The notes under the pieces: generated by a model
The model's input: the letters and a program-made list of their open reading frames with translations, nothing else
What the model was told of the DNA's origin: nothing
The model's database searches: none
Shown: piece by piece, positions 7,203 through 14,509 of the stretch
Layout of the letters: each line of letters begins with the position of its first letter
Position numbering within the stretch: the first letter of the stretch is position 1
Assembly (NCBI GenBank): GCA_043720875.1
Contig: JAYSRU010000112.1
Span: 1-14,509, forward strand
Direction: 5' to 3'
Length of the DNA stretch: 14,509 bases
Source of the DNA: JAYSRU01 sp043720875
GTDB lineage: Bacteria > Bacteroidota > Bacteroidia > Flavobacteriales_D > Crocinitomicaceae
Program-made: the position numbers and the translations under genes

Positions 7203-8402
7203 ATGCCAACAATTTCAAACAAAGCAACGGCAATGCCTGCCTCTCCAATTCGTAAACTTGTACCCTTTGCTGAAGTAGCAAAAAAAGCAGGTCACCATGT
7301 TTACCATTTAAACATTGGTCAACCGGATGTTGAAACACCAATTGCAGCATTGAATGCTATTAAAAACTTTGATGGAAAAGTCTTAGAGTACAGTCATTCG
7401 GCTGGAAATGAATCTTACCGTGTTAAGTTGGCTGCTTACTACCAGAAAGAAGGAATTCCTGTTGACATGGAAGACATTCTAATTACAACTGGTGGATCTG
7501 AAGCGTTGATTTTTGGAATGATGGTAGCTTGCGATTTAGGTGATGAAGTAATTATTCCTGAACCGTTTTATGCGAACTATAACTCTTTCGCCTTGATGGC
7601 TGGTGTACACGTTGTACCTGTTACGTCGAAAATTGAAAATGGATTTGCCTTACCCTCTGTTGAAGAAATTAGAGCTAAAATAACTCCAAAAACAAAAGCG
7701 ATTGTAATTTGTAATCCAGGAAATCCAACAGGTTACTTATATACAAAAGATGAATTGAATGCCTTGGCTGAAATCGTTAAAGCACATAACCTGTTCCTTT
7801 TTGCGGATGAAGTTTACAGAGAGTTTTGTTACGACGGTGCAAAACCAGTTTCGGTAATGAACTTACCTGGTATTGAACAAAATGTGATCATGATCGATTC
7901 AGTTTCGAAGCGCTACTCCATGTGTGGTGCAAGAATTGGCGCTTTGATTTCCAAAAACAAAGAAGTTATGGCTGCTGCGCTTAAGTTTGCACAAGCACGA
8001 CTTTCCCCTCCAACCATTGATCAAATAGCAGCAGAAGCAGCGCTTGATACTCCGCAATCTTATTTTGATGACGTAGTGAAAGAATATGTTGCCCGTCGTG
8101 ATATTTTGGTGGAAGGATTAAACAACATCGAAGGTGTTTATTGTCCGAAACCAGCAGGTGCATTTTATTGTGTCGCTAAATTTCCGGTAGACAGCGCAGA
8201 AAAGTTTTGCCAATGGTTGTTAGAAGATTTCTCATTCGAAGGAGCAACCGTAATGATGGCCCCAGCAAATGGATTCTATTCAAGCGCTAATGCAGGATTA
8301 CAAGAAGCTAGATTGGCATATGTTTTAAACCAAGATTCGTTACGTAAAGCCGTAATTTGCTTGAATGAAGCATTGAAAGTTTACCCTGGTCGTTTACATT
8401 AA
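7203..8402 (+). CDS. PLP-dependent aminotransferase, class I/II (fold type I)
   Basis: This 399-residue cytoplasmic enzyme moves an amino group between an amino acid and a 2-oxo acid using pyridoxal phosphate. Visible fold-type I landmarks are NIGQPDVETP near the N-terminus (37-46), the GGSEA phosphate-binding turn (97-101), NPGNPTG (171-177) with its cofactor-contacting Asn, ADEVY (201-205) whose Asp pairs with the pyridine nitrogen, and the Schiff-base Lys236 in SVSKRYSMCGARIG with Arg244. Length and motifs fit the aspartate aminotransferase-like branch, but the amino-acid substrate cannot be read from sequence alone. The stop is 3 bases before the ispH ATG, so the two are very probably co-transcribed. 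They share no obvious pathway. Confidence 0.93.
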   Translation: MPTISNKATAMPASPIRKLVPFAEVAKKAGHHVYHLNIGQPDVETPIAALNAIKNFDGKVLEYSHSAGNESYRVKLAAYYQKEGIPVDMEDILITTGGSEALIFGMMVACDLGDEVIIPEPFYANYNSFALMAGVHVVPVTSKIENGFALPSVEEIRAKITPKTKAIVICNPGNPTGYLYTKDELNALAEIVKAHNLFLFADEVYREFCYDGAKPVSVMNLPGIEQNVIMIDSVSKRYSMCGARIGALISKNKEVMAAALKFAQARLSPPTIDQIAAEAALDTPQSYFDDVVKEYVARRDILVEGLNNIEGVYCPKPAGAFYCVAKFPVDSAEKFCQWLLEDFSFEGATVMMAPANGFYSSANAGLQEARLAYVLNQDSLRKAVICLNEALKVYPGRLH

Positions 8403-8405
8403 TCC

Positions 8406-9578
8406 ATGAAACAATTTGACGTTCCTGAGTTTTACCGTTCTCCATTAATTAGTAAATTAAAGGAGCAACGCAGAATTGAAGATCCGCGTAAAAAAGACTT
8501 CACGCCTTCACTTTTGCAATTGGGAACACAAAATTTCTATTTAGCACGTCATTTTGGTTTTTGTTATGGAGTTGAGAATGCTATCGAAATAGCCTATAAA
8601 GCAATTCGAGAGAATCCTAGTAAACGAATTTTTCTGTTAAGTGAAATGATTCATAATCCTGCGGTAAATGAAGATTTATTGGCTCACGGTATTGCCTTTC
8701 TACAAGACACGGTTGGAAATCAACTCATTCCGTTTGAAACATTGACTTCTGATGATGTCGTTATCATTCCTGCCTTCGGTACAACTGTTGACATACAAGC
8801 AGCGATAGAAGCACGAAAAATCAATACCAAGAGCTACAATACAACCTGCCCGTTTGTTGAAAAAGTTTGGAATAGATCTGAAAAACTCGGTATTGATGCA
8901 CATACAATTATTGTACATGGTAAATCGAGTCACGAGGAAACAAGAGCTACAGTTTCGCGCAGTGCACAAAATGCGCAAGTTGTGATACTTTACAATATAA
9001 AAGATGCTATTTTTTTGGGAGAAGTGATTTTAGGTCAACGAAAACCAGAAGAATTTTATGTTCATTTTAAAGGCTTGCACACCCTTGATTTTGATGTTAC
9101 AAAAGATTTAGAAAAAATTGGAGTGGTGAACCAAACCACAATGCTAGCCACTGAAACCCAGGAAATTGCAGATTATTTACGCGCAATAATGATTGCAAAA
9201 CATGGTGAACTTGAAATAAAAAATCATATAGCCGACACACGCGACACCTTGTGTTATGCTACCAATGATAATCAAAATGCTACGCTTGGGTTAATGGAAA
9301 TTGAGGCAGATATTGCCTTCGTTATTGGCGGATATAAAAGTTCTAACACCACACATTTAGTCGAAATATTAGAAAATAAATTCACGACCTACTTCGTTGA
9401 GTCTGCTGATAAATTACTTTCGATCAACACCATAGAATGTTATAACATTCACACCAAAGCTGTTGAAACACGTTCAATAAATTTAGCATCGGCAAAAAAT
9501 ATTATTGTAACTTCTGGTGCAAGTTGTCCGGATAGCATGGTTGAAGCCTTGATTCACAAAGTGAATAGTTTTGTTTAG
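8406..9578 (+). CDS. ispH: 4-hydroxy-3-methylbut-2-enyl diphosphate reductase (IspH), long plant/cyanobacteria-like form
   Basis: IspH is the last enzyme of the MEP isoprenoid pathway. It uses a [4Fe-4S] cluster to reduce HMBPP to IPP and DMAPP. The three cluster cysteines are Cys53 (FGFCYGVENA), Cys148 (YNTTCPFVEKVW) and Cys283 (DTLCYATNDNQNAT). Other family blocks are SEMIHNP (79-85), HGKSSHEETRAT (171-182) with the glutamate of the proton relay, VNQTTMLATET (241-251), GGYKSSNTTHL (308-318) and a C-terminal TSGASCPD. At 390 residues it is longer than the E. coli enzyme (about 316) owing to about 40 extra N-terminal residues and insertions. IIPAFGTTV and the HGK..HEET segment resemble the plant/cyanobacterial type rather than the E. 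coli type. The stop codon overlaps that of the convergent cutC gene. Confidence 0.96.
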   Translation: MKQFDVPEFYRSPLISKLKEQRRIEDPRKKDFTPSLLQLGTQNFYLARHFGFCYGVENAIEIAYKAIRENPSKRIFLLSEMIHNPAVNEDLLAHGIAFLQDTVGNQLIPFETLTSDDVVIIPAFGTTVDIQAAIEARKINTKSYNTTCPFVEKVWNRSEKLGIDAHTIIVHGKSSHEETRATVSRSAQNAQVVILYNIKDAIFLGEVILGQRKPEEFYVHFKGLHTLDFDVTKDLEKIGVVNQTTMLATETQEIADYLRAIMIAKHGELEIKNHIADTRDTLCYATNDNQNATLGLMEIEADIAFVIGGYKSSNTTHLVEILENKFTTYFVESADKLLSINTIECYNIHTKAVETRSINLASAKNIIVTSGASCPDSMVEALIHKVNSFV

Positions 9579-10237
9579 GCTAACAGCTTTTTCAACAATA
9601 TCACTTCCTCCAAATTAGCAAGTTCCCCCGCTTCGGTAATGGCAGATGAGTGGAAATAGTTTGCTTTCGTTTCACGTTTTATTAGTTCACAATTCGAAGA
9701 GCGCAATCCGCCACCGGGCATAATTGTTATTTGATTTCCAGCTTGCTGCACTAGTTGCGCTAAGCTATCTAAGCCATCGTTAACATTTGTAGGAACTCCC
9801 GAGGTAAGCAGGGTTGAAAAGCCACATTTAATTAATTGAGCTAATGCATCAGTTTTGTTTTCGATTTTGTCAAACGCCCGATGAAAAGTACACGGTTTAC
9901 CAGCAGCTAAGGCAACTAAAATTTGATTTCTTTCAAGATCCATTGTACCATCTTCCTTTAAAACTCCAAAAACAAATCCATCCACTCCAATTGCCAAAAA
10001 TGATCGAATAGAGGCTTTCATTGCTTCAAACTCTAAGTCGGAATACCAAAAATTGCCACCGCGTGGACGAATCATTACAAATAAGTCGATGTGAATTATT
10101 TTCCGTGCTGCAACAGTTTCAGTAAGACTTGGTGTAACTCCACCCGCTTCAAATGAAGCACAAAACTCAACTCTATTTGCCCCACCGTTTTGCGCAATCA
10201 CTAAAGAATCAAATGAAAAACATGCAATTTCTAACAT
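9575..10237 (-). CDS. cutC: CutC family protein (annotated as copper homeostasis)
   Basis: This 220-residue predicted TIM-barrel protein shows the CutC signature: LEIACFSFDSLVIAQNGGAN near residue 2, RVEFCASFEAGGVTPS (22-37), VMIRPRGGNFWYSD (54-67), DGFVFGVLKEDG (86-97), TFHRAFD (117-123), LLTSG (143-147), IMPGGGLRS (172-180) and FHSSA (195-199). CutC was linked to copper tolerance in E. coli, but its biochemical activity is unsettled, and the barrel with polar conserved loops looks like an enzyme (inference). It starts 8 bases after the glycosylasparaginase stop and is the last gene of a GlcNAc-processing operon, a context that suggests a catabolic role. It is somewhat shorter than E. coli CutC (about 248). 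No signal peptide is present, so it is cytoplasmic. Confidence 0.94.
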   Translation of the reverse strand: MLEIACFSFDSLVIAQNGGANRVEFCASFEAGGVTPSLTETVAARKIIHIDLFVMIRPRGGNFWYSDLEFEAMKASIRSFLAIGVDGFVFGVLKEDGTMDLERNQILVALAAGKPCTFHRAFDKIENKTDALAQLIKCGFSTLLTSGVPTNVNDGLDSLAQLVQQAGNQITIMPGGGLRSSNCELIKRETKANYFHSSAITEAGELANLEEVILLKKLLA

Positions 10238-10245
10238 ACTATCAC

Positions 10246-11244
10246 TTAAATTTTGTGCTTTGCGCCATATAACTTGTTTCCTGTTTCATCAAATTTTGCA
10301 TAATTGAAACCATATTGAATACAAAATGCGCCATGTTCACCTTGCTTATTCAGAGCGATGAAACCAACTTGAATATCTTTTAGGTTCTTCTGTCGGGTCT
10401 CTGTCAATTTAACGATACGAGCAACTGCTTCTTCGCAAGCCTGTTGAGGACTTTTACCTTGCCGCATTAATTCAACCACTAAAAAACTTCCTGCAATACG
10501 AATTACTTCTTCTCCATGTCCAGTTGCCGTTGCCGCTCCAATTTCGTTATCCACATATAAACCGGCTCCGATTATAGAAGAATCTCCCAATCGTCCGTGC
10601 ATCTTAAAAGCCATGCCACTTGTTGTACAGGCTCCAGAAAGGTTTCCATGCGTATCCAAAGCAATCATTCCAATAGTATCATGATTTTCAATATTTGCCA
10701 CAGGATTGTATTCATTCTTATCCAACCATTTTTCCCATTCGATGCGTGAATCTTCTACCAATAAATTCTCTTTTTCGAATCCTTGTTCCAATGCAAATTG
10801 CAGCGCGCCGTCACCAACGAGCATAACATGAGGCGTTTTCTCCATCACCATTCGCGCAACAGATACAGGGTGTTTAATATGTTCCAAAGCCGCGACAGAA
10901 CCAATGTTTGCAAATTCATCCATCACGCAAGCATCTAAAGTTACATTCCCATCGCGATCTGGTCTTCCACCGTAGCCAACGCTTCTTTCCATTGGATCAC
11001 CTTCTGGTATTCTAACTCCAGCCTCAACAGCATCAATTGCTCTACCCTTATCTTGTAAAACTTTCCATGCAGCTTCATTCGCTTGAATCCCAAAATTCCA
11101 AGTAGACAATACAATTGGCTTATTTAAGCGTGGTGCTCCAATTTTTGGAACCTCTGTCCTTTTCTTATCGCCTAAACATGCATTTAATCCTAAAGTCGCT
11201 GTAGCTATAGCCGCTGTTTTTAAAAAATTTCTTCTATCCGTCAT
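10246..11244 (-). CDS. N4-(beta-N-acetylglucosaminyl)-L-asparaginase (glycosylasparaginase), Tat-exported
   Basis: This 332-residue Ntn-hydrolase cleaves the GlcNAc-Asn link left after N-glycan and protein breakdown. The precursor would cut itself before Thr190 in the HDTIGM motif, freeing that threonine as nucleophile. Substrate-binding elements match the Elizabethkingia enzyme family: STWNFG (47-52, Trp49), GRLGDSS (217-223, Arg218 and Asp221) and TATGHGEEVIR (239-249). The N-terminus has a twin-arginine signal (DRRNFLK, 3-9) followed by a hydrophobic stretch and LNAC at 20-23, so it could be a Tat-exported protein or lipoprotein anchored at Cys23. It lies 20 bases downstream of the GH20 gene and 8 bases upstream of cutC. 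Related isoaspartyl peptidases share the fold, but the HDTIGM and STWNFG motifs favour glycosylasparaginase. Confidence 0.94.
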   Translation of the reverse strand: MTDRRNFLKTAAIATATLGLNACLGDKKRTEVPKIGAPRLNKPIVLSTWNFGIQANEAAWKVLQDKGRAIDAVEAGVRIPEGDPMERSVGYGGRPDRDGNVTLDACVMDEFANIGSVAALEHIKHPVSVARMVMEKTPHVMLVGDGALQFALEQGFEKENLLVEDSRIEWEKWLDKNEYNPVANIENHDTIGMIALDTHGNLSGACTTSGMAFKMHGRLGDSSIIGAGLYVDNEIGAATATGHGEEVIRIAGSFLVVELMRQGKSPQQACEEAVARIVKLTETRQKNLKDIQVGFIALNKQGEHGAFCIQYGFNYAKFDETGNKLYGAKHKI

Positions 11245-11264
11245 TAATTGTAGTAGTTGTATAT

Positions 11265-12863
11265 TTACTTAGTTTGAACACCACTCGTGATATTCTTACA
11301 ATAGTTCACGTTCATTTTATCTAACAAAGCAAAGTGAACTAATAACCTATCTTGAAAACCTTTAAACTGTTTTGGATCTGAGGTTCCCCATAAAACCTCA
11401 GCTAAAGCAGCCATTCTTGGAATAGCCATATATTCAACGTAAACTGAGGTTGTCATATATTCAGTCCAAACATTACCTTGTGCACCTAAAATATAGGTAG
11501 CCTCTTCTTTTGTCAATTCGGAGGGTGTTGGATTATAACTGTAAACTTTTTCGAGTGTTGTGTAACCGCCAATCGCCACAGGTTCCGTTTTAGGATCTGC
11601 TTGATAATGATCAAAATAACAATGTGTTCCAGGACTCATTACCACAAAATGTTTTTGTTTCGCTGCTGCAACCCCTCCTTCTGTTCCTCTCCAGCTCATT
11701 ACGGCAGCATTCGGGGCCAATCCACCTTCCAATATCTCATCCCAACCAATTATCTTTCTTCCTTTAACATTGATATACTTTTCAATCCGACGAATAAAAT
11801 AACTTTGAAGTTCAAATTCATCCTTCAATTTTTCTTGTTTAATTAAATTTTGACATTTTTCACATGTTTTCCATCGTGTTTTAGGACATTCATCGCCTCC
11901 AATGTGTATATATTCGGAAGGAAACAATGACAATACTTCGTCCATTACATTTTCCAAGAATGTAAACGTTGTTTCTGTTGTACAATAAACATCATCAAAA
12001 ACACCCCATTCTGTTGCTACTTCAAAAGGCCCATCCGTACATGCCAATTCAGGATAAGCAGCCAATGCGGCCATTGCATGACCCGGCATTTCAATTTCTG
12101 GAATTACCGTTATGAAACGTTGTTTCGCATAAGCCACAACCTCCTTAATTTCTTCTTGCGTATAAAATCCACCATAAGGGATGCTGTCAAACGTATGATC
12201 TTTATAATGCCCAACCATCGATTTTTTACGAACGGAACCTATTTCTGTCAGTTTGGGATATTTTTTTATTTCTATCCTCCAGCCCTGATCATCCGTTAAG
12301 TGCCAATGAAACGTATTCATTTTATACAACGCAAGACAATCCAAGTATTTTTTGATAAATTCTACAGAAAAGAAATGTCGGCTTACATCCAAATGCATTC
12401 CACGCCAAGCATAAAGAGGAGAATCATTAATCATCAAACAAGGCAAAGCAATATTTTGTTTTGAATGTAAAGGAATCAGCTCCATGAGTGTTTGAATCCC
12501 ATAGAACAATCCAGCATCTCCGTAGGCCTCTATAGTTAACTTATGCTTTTCAATTTTAAGGTCGTATGCTTCTTTGGACTTAGCGGTTGATTTGTCTAAT
12601 TTAATATGGACAACCGAAAACTTTCTATGACTCTTTTTCAAAGATTTGAATTCAATTCCAAAATTTGATTTTACAAATACCTTGAACAGATCCAATGCCT
12701 CTTTGTGAACATTTCCCTGTATTACAAATTGAGTATTCGCAGTTAAAGAAAATGTGCCCTCATAAAGTTCCATCGCCTGAGGTTTAGGAATCAAAGGAAG
12801 TGAGCCTTGACCAAAAGCGTTTGAAAAACTTATACCTAATAATAAAATAATTCTATTCAGCAT
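11265..12863 (-). CDS. Beta-N-acetylhexosaminidase, glycoside hydrolase family 20
   Basis: This 532-residue exported enzyme removes terminal beta-linked GlcNAc or GalNAc by substrate-assisted catalysis. It has a signal peptide (about residues 1-18, ending NAFG before QG). An N-terminal GH20b-type domain follows (about 20-150, LPLIPKPQAMELYEG onward). The catalytic (beta/alpha)8 barrel runs from about 153 (WRGMHLDVSRHFF, then FHWHLTDDQGWRIEIKKYP) to the C-terminus. The catalytic Asp324-Glu325 pair sits in YIHIGGDECPKTRW. The aromatic substrate-pocket segments IIGWDEILEGG (371-381), MSWRGTEGG (389-397) and AQGNVWTEY (461-469) are all present. It lies in an operon, 10 bases after the acyl-CoA synthetase stop and 20 bases before the glycosylasparaginase, matching stepwise N-glycan breakdown. 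The preferred sugar and linkage cannot be decided here. Confidence 0.96.
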   Translation of the reverse strand: MLNRIILLLGISFSNAFGQGSLPLIPKPQAMELYEGTFSLTANTQFVIQGNVHKEALDLFKVFVKSNFGIEFKSLKKSHRKFSVVHIKLDKSTAKSKEAYDLKIEKHKLTIEAYGDAGLFYGIQTLMELIPLHSKQNIALPCLMINDSPLYAWRGMHLDVSRHFFSVEFIKKYLDCLALYKMNTFHWHLTDDQGWRIEIKKYPKLTEIGSVRKKSMVGHYKDHTFDSIPYGGFYTQEEIKEVVAYAKQRFITVIPEIEMPGHAMAALAAYPELACTDGPFEVATEWGVFDDVYCTTETTFTFLENVMDEVLSLFPSEYIHIGGDECPKTRWKTCEKCQNLIKQEKLKDEFELQSYFIRRIEKYINVKGRKIIGWDEILEGGLAPNAAVMSWRGTEGGVAAAKQKHFVVMSPGTHCYFDHYQADPKTEPVAIGGYTTLEKVYSYNPTPSELTKEEATYILGAQGNVWTEYMTTSVYVEYMAIPRMAALAEVLWGTSDPKQFKGFQDRLLVHFALLDKMNVNYCKNITSGVQTK

Positions 12864-12873
12864 GCCTTAAACG

Positions 12874-14509
12874 TTAATCGCACTTACGCGGATTGATTCT
12901 ATCATCGTTAGCGAAAACATTCATAACTAGGTCTGCGTATTTCTCCATTATCACCTTACGCTTTAATTTTAGCGTTGGGGTTAATTCCCCTCCTTTAATA
13001 GACCAATCATTTGGTATTAATGCAAAGCGCTTGATTTTTTCCCATGAACCTAGATCTGAGTTTATGGCTTCTATTTCTTTGAAAACAACATCTTTCACAT
13101 CTTGACTTTCGACCAATTCCAAATTTGTACTCCCAAGTGAAATTCCATGCTGTTTAGCCCAATCCTTAACGTATTCAAAATTTAAAACCACCAAGGCACC
13201 CGGAAATTTCTCTCCTTCTCCGATGACCATAATTTGTTCAACGAATCTTGAGCTTTTAAACATGTTCTCCATAAATTGAGGAACAATATATTTACCCCCT
13301 GAAGTTTTAAATATTTCTTTCTTACGGTCAGTAATTTTTAAAAATTTACTTTCAATAAACTCACCAATGTCTCCCGTATGGAACCATCCGTAGGCATCTA
13401 TTACTTCGGCTGTTTTATCCGGAAGATTATAATAGCCCATCATTACTATCGAACCTCTAACACAAATTTCTCCATCTTCAGCAATTTTTACTTCAACACC
13501 ATCCACTAGCGGACCAACCGTTCCAAATCGAACACCCCGTTTCAAACAGTTCACAGAAACTGCTGGTGAGGTCTCTGTAAGCCCATACCCTTCCAAAATT
13601 GGAATGCCAGCGGCATAAAATATACGAGCAAGACGAGGTTGTAATGCTGCAGAACCCGAAGCAACAGCCTTCACATTTCCACCTAAAGCTTCTTTCCACT
13701 TACTAAAAATCAGTTTTCTAGCAATGGCCAATTTTAACTTATAAATCGTTGACTTACCTTCCAGCTCAAATTCTTCTGCCAATTTAACAGCCCAAAAGAA
13801 TAATTTTCGTTTGAAACCAGTTAAAGCCTCGCCTTTGTCCATAATTTTATCATACAACTTTTCTATTAATCTTGGAACCGCTGTGAACAAATGCGGTTGA
13901 ACCTCCTTCAGATTAATTGAAATAGTTTCTAAACTTTCCGCATAATACACACTGCATCCAGTATACATATATAAGTAATGCAACATTCTTTCGTATACGT
14001 GACAAGTGGGGAGAAAAGTTAGTACTTTATCTCCTTTCGACACAGGAAATGGTCTAAAACAAGCCTCAGCATCCGACAACAAATTGTCATGCGAAAGCAT
14101 CACTCCTTTAGGAAAACCTGTTGTACCTGAAGTATAAATCAATGTGGCAAGATCTGAACGCTTCACCAACGCTTTACGTGCATCAATTTCCACCATATCC
14201 ATATCTACGACAAGTGCATCTAGTTCTTTCCAAAATGGTACACCTTCGCTTTTTTCGAAACAAAATACTTTCCCAAGAGTAGCAACATTAGGTCTAATTT
14301 CTTCAATTTTATGATACAACTCTACCGATCCAACAAAAGCCACAGAGATGCTTGCATCATTGAATATATAAGCGTAATCTGAAATAGAAATATTAGGATA
14401 AATGGGTACTGAAATTGCTCCAACCGAGAGAATGGCTATATCCATTACATCCCATTCCAATTTATTCGTTGAAACTAATCCAACCATATCTTTAGGCTTA
14501 ACCCCCAAG
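12874..14509 (-). CDS. Long-chain fatty acid-CoA ligase (AMP-forming), 5' end outside the window
   Basis: This ANL-superfamily enzyme activates a fatty acid with ATP to an acyl-adenylate and transfers it to CoA. About 544 C-terminal residues are visible. The frame is open to the right edge, and the first visible residues (GVKPKDMVGLVSTNKLEWD) match the part of the family some tens of residues from the true start, so the N-terminus is missing. In window numbering: P-loop YTSGTTGFPKG (125-135), GYGLTETSP (308-316), GWFHTGDIG (374-382), and DRKKEIFKTSGGKYIVP (394-410) at the hinge to the mobile C-terminal domain. The long insert before the second half and its length are typical of the FadD15/long-chain group rather than acetyl-CoA synthetase. 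It is the upstream member of a tight operon with GH20. A TTG at 14506-14508 is probably just an internal Leu codon. Confidence 0.93.
   Translation of the reverse strand, partial: LGVKPKDMVGLVSTNKLEWDVMDIAILSVGAISVPIYPNISISDYAYIFNDASISVAFVGSVELYHKIEEIRPNVATLGKVFCFEKSEGVPFWKELDALVVDMDMVEIDARKALVKRSDLATLIYTSGTTGFPKGVMLSHDNLLSDAEACFRPFPVSKGDKVLTFLPTCHVYERMLHYLYMYTGCSVYYAESLETISINLKEVQPHLFTAVPRLIEKLYDKIMDKGEALTGFKRKLFFWAVKLAEEFELEGKSTIYKLKLAIARKLIFSKWKEALGGNVKAVASGSAALQPRLARIFYAAGIPILEGYGLTETSPAVSVNCLKRGVRFGTVGPLVDGVEVKIAEDGEICVRGSIVMMGYYNLPDKTAEVIDAYGWFHTGDIGEFIESKFLKITDRKKEIFKTSGGKYIVPQFMENMFKSSRFVEQIMVIGEGEKFPGALVVLNFEYVKDWAKQHGISLGSTNLELVESQDVKDVVFKEIEAINSDLGSWEKIKRFALIPNDWSIKGGELTPTLKLKRKVIMEKYADLVMNVFANDDRINPRKCD

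Noticed and set aside
7126..7350. Minus-strand open frame of 74 codons across the divergent promoter region and the aminotransferase start
   Set aside because: It lies antisense to a secure gene, covers the predicted promoters and shows no recognisable domain.
11601..11846. Plus-strand open frame inside the GH20 gene
   Set aside because: It is antisense to the conserved catalytic domain and has a composition typical of a shadow frame.

Overview
The window looks like a chromosomal segment from a member of the Bacteroidota, probably a Flavobacteriia-like organism. This is inferred from the AT-rich sequence, weak Shine-Dalgarno sites, promoter -7 boxes of the Bacteroidota form TAnnTTTG, a MutS with a C-terminal QLSFF segment, and secreted glycosidase genes. 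No rRNA, tRNA, CRISPR array, insertion sequence or prophage gene was seen. Coding density is very high, and no stretch over 300 bases lacks a gene.

Layout. Positions 1-62 hold a possible tail of a + strand gene. Positions 63-2968 carry three tandem minus-strand paralogs encoding secreted proteins of unknown function that share a KPVIYLYP / YLFWE / GFTVxEWGG architecture. They are separated by only 3 and 11 bases. The next gene upstream is mutS (3029-5671, minus). mutS is divergent from a small SpoU/TrmH RNA methyltransferase (5797-6327, plus), whose predicted promoter nearly touches its start codon. A lipoprotein D-Ala-D-Ala dipeptidase (VanX/DdpX type, 6344-7108, minus) follows, divergent from an aminotransferase-ispH pair (7203-9578, plus). 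From 9575 to the right edge a tightly packed minus-strand operon is transcribed in the order long-chain acyl-CoA synthetase (5' end outside the window), GH20 beta-N-acetylhexosaminidase, glycosylasparaginase, CutC.

How the genes fit together. GH20 and glycosylasparaginase form a logical pair for taking apart the core of N-linked glycans: one trims terminal GlcNAc and the other splits the GlcNAc-Asn bond. CutC is the last gene of this unit, which raises the question of whether it acts in amino-sugar or glycan catabolism rather than copper handling. The dipeptidase could recycle or salvage cell-wall D-Ala-D-Ala. MutS, the RNA methyltransferase, IspH (MEP isoprenoid pathway) and the aminotransferase are housekeeping functions.

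The least explained part is the three-gene paralog array. Two copies are about 96% identical at DNA level over their 3' ~310 bp but less similar upstream, which suggests recent duplication or gene conversion. These two copies each keep two cysteines in the mature protein, while the third keeps one. I did not find a clearly new multi-gene system. The array and the CutC-containing operon are the best candidates for follow-up.
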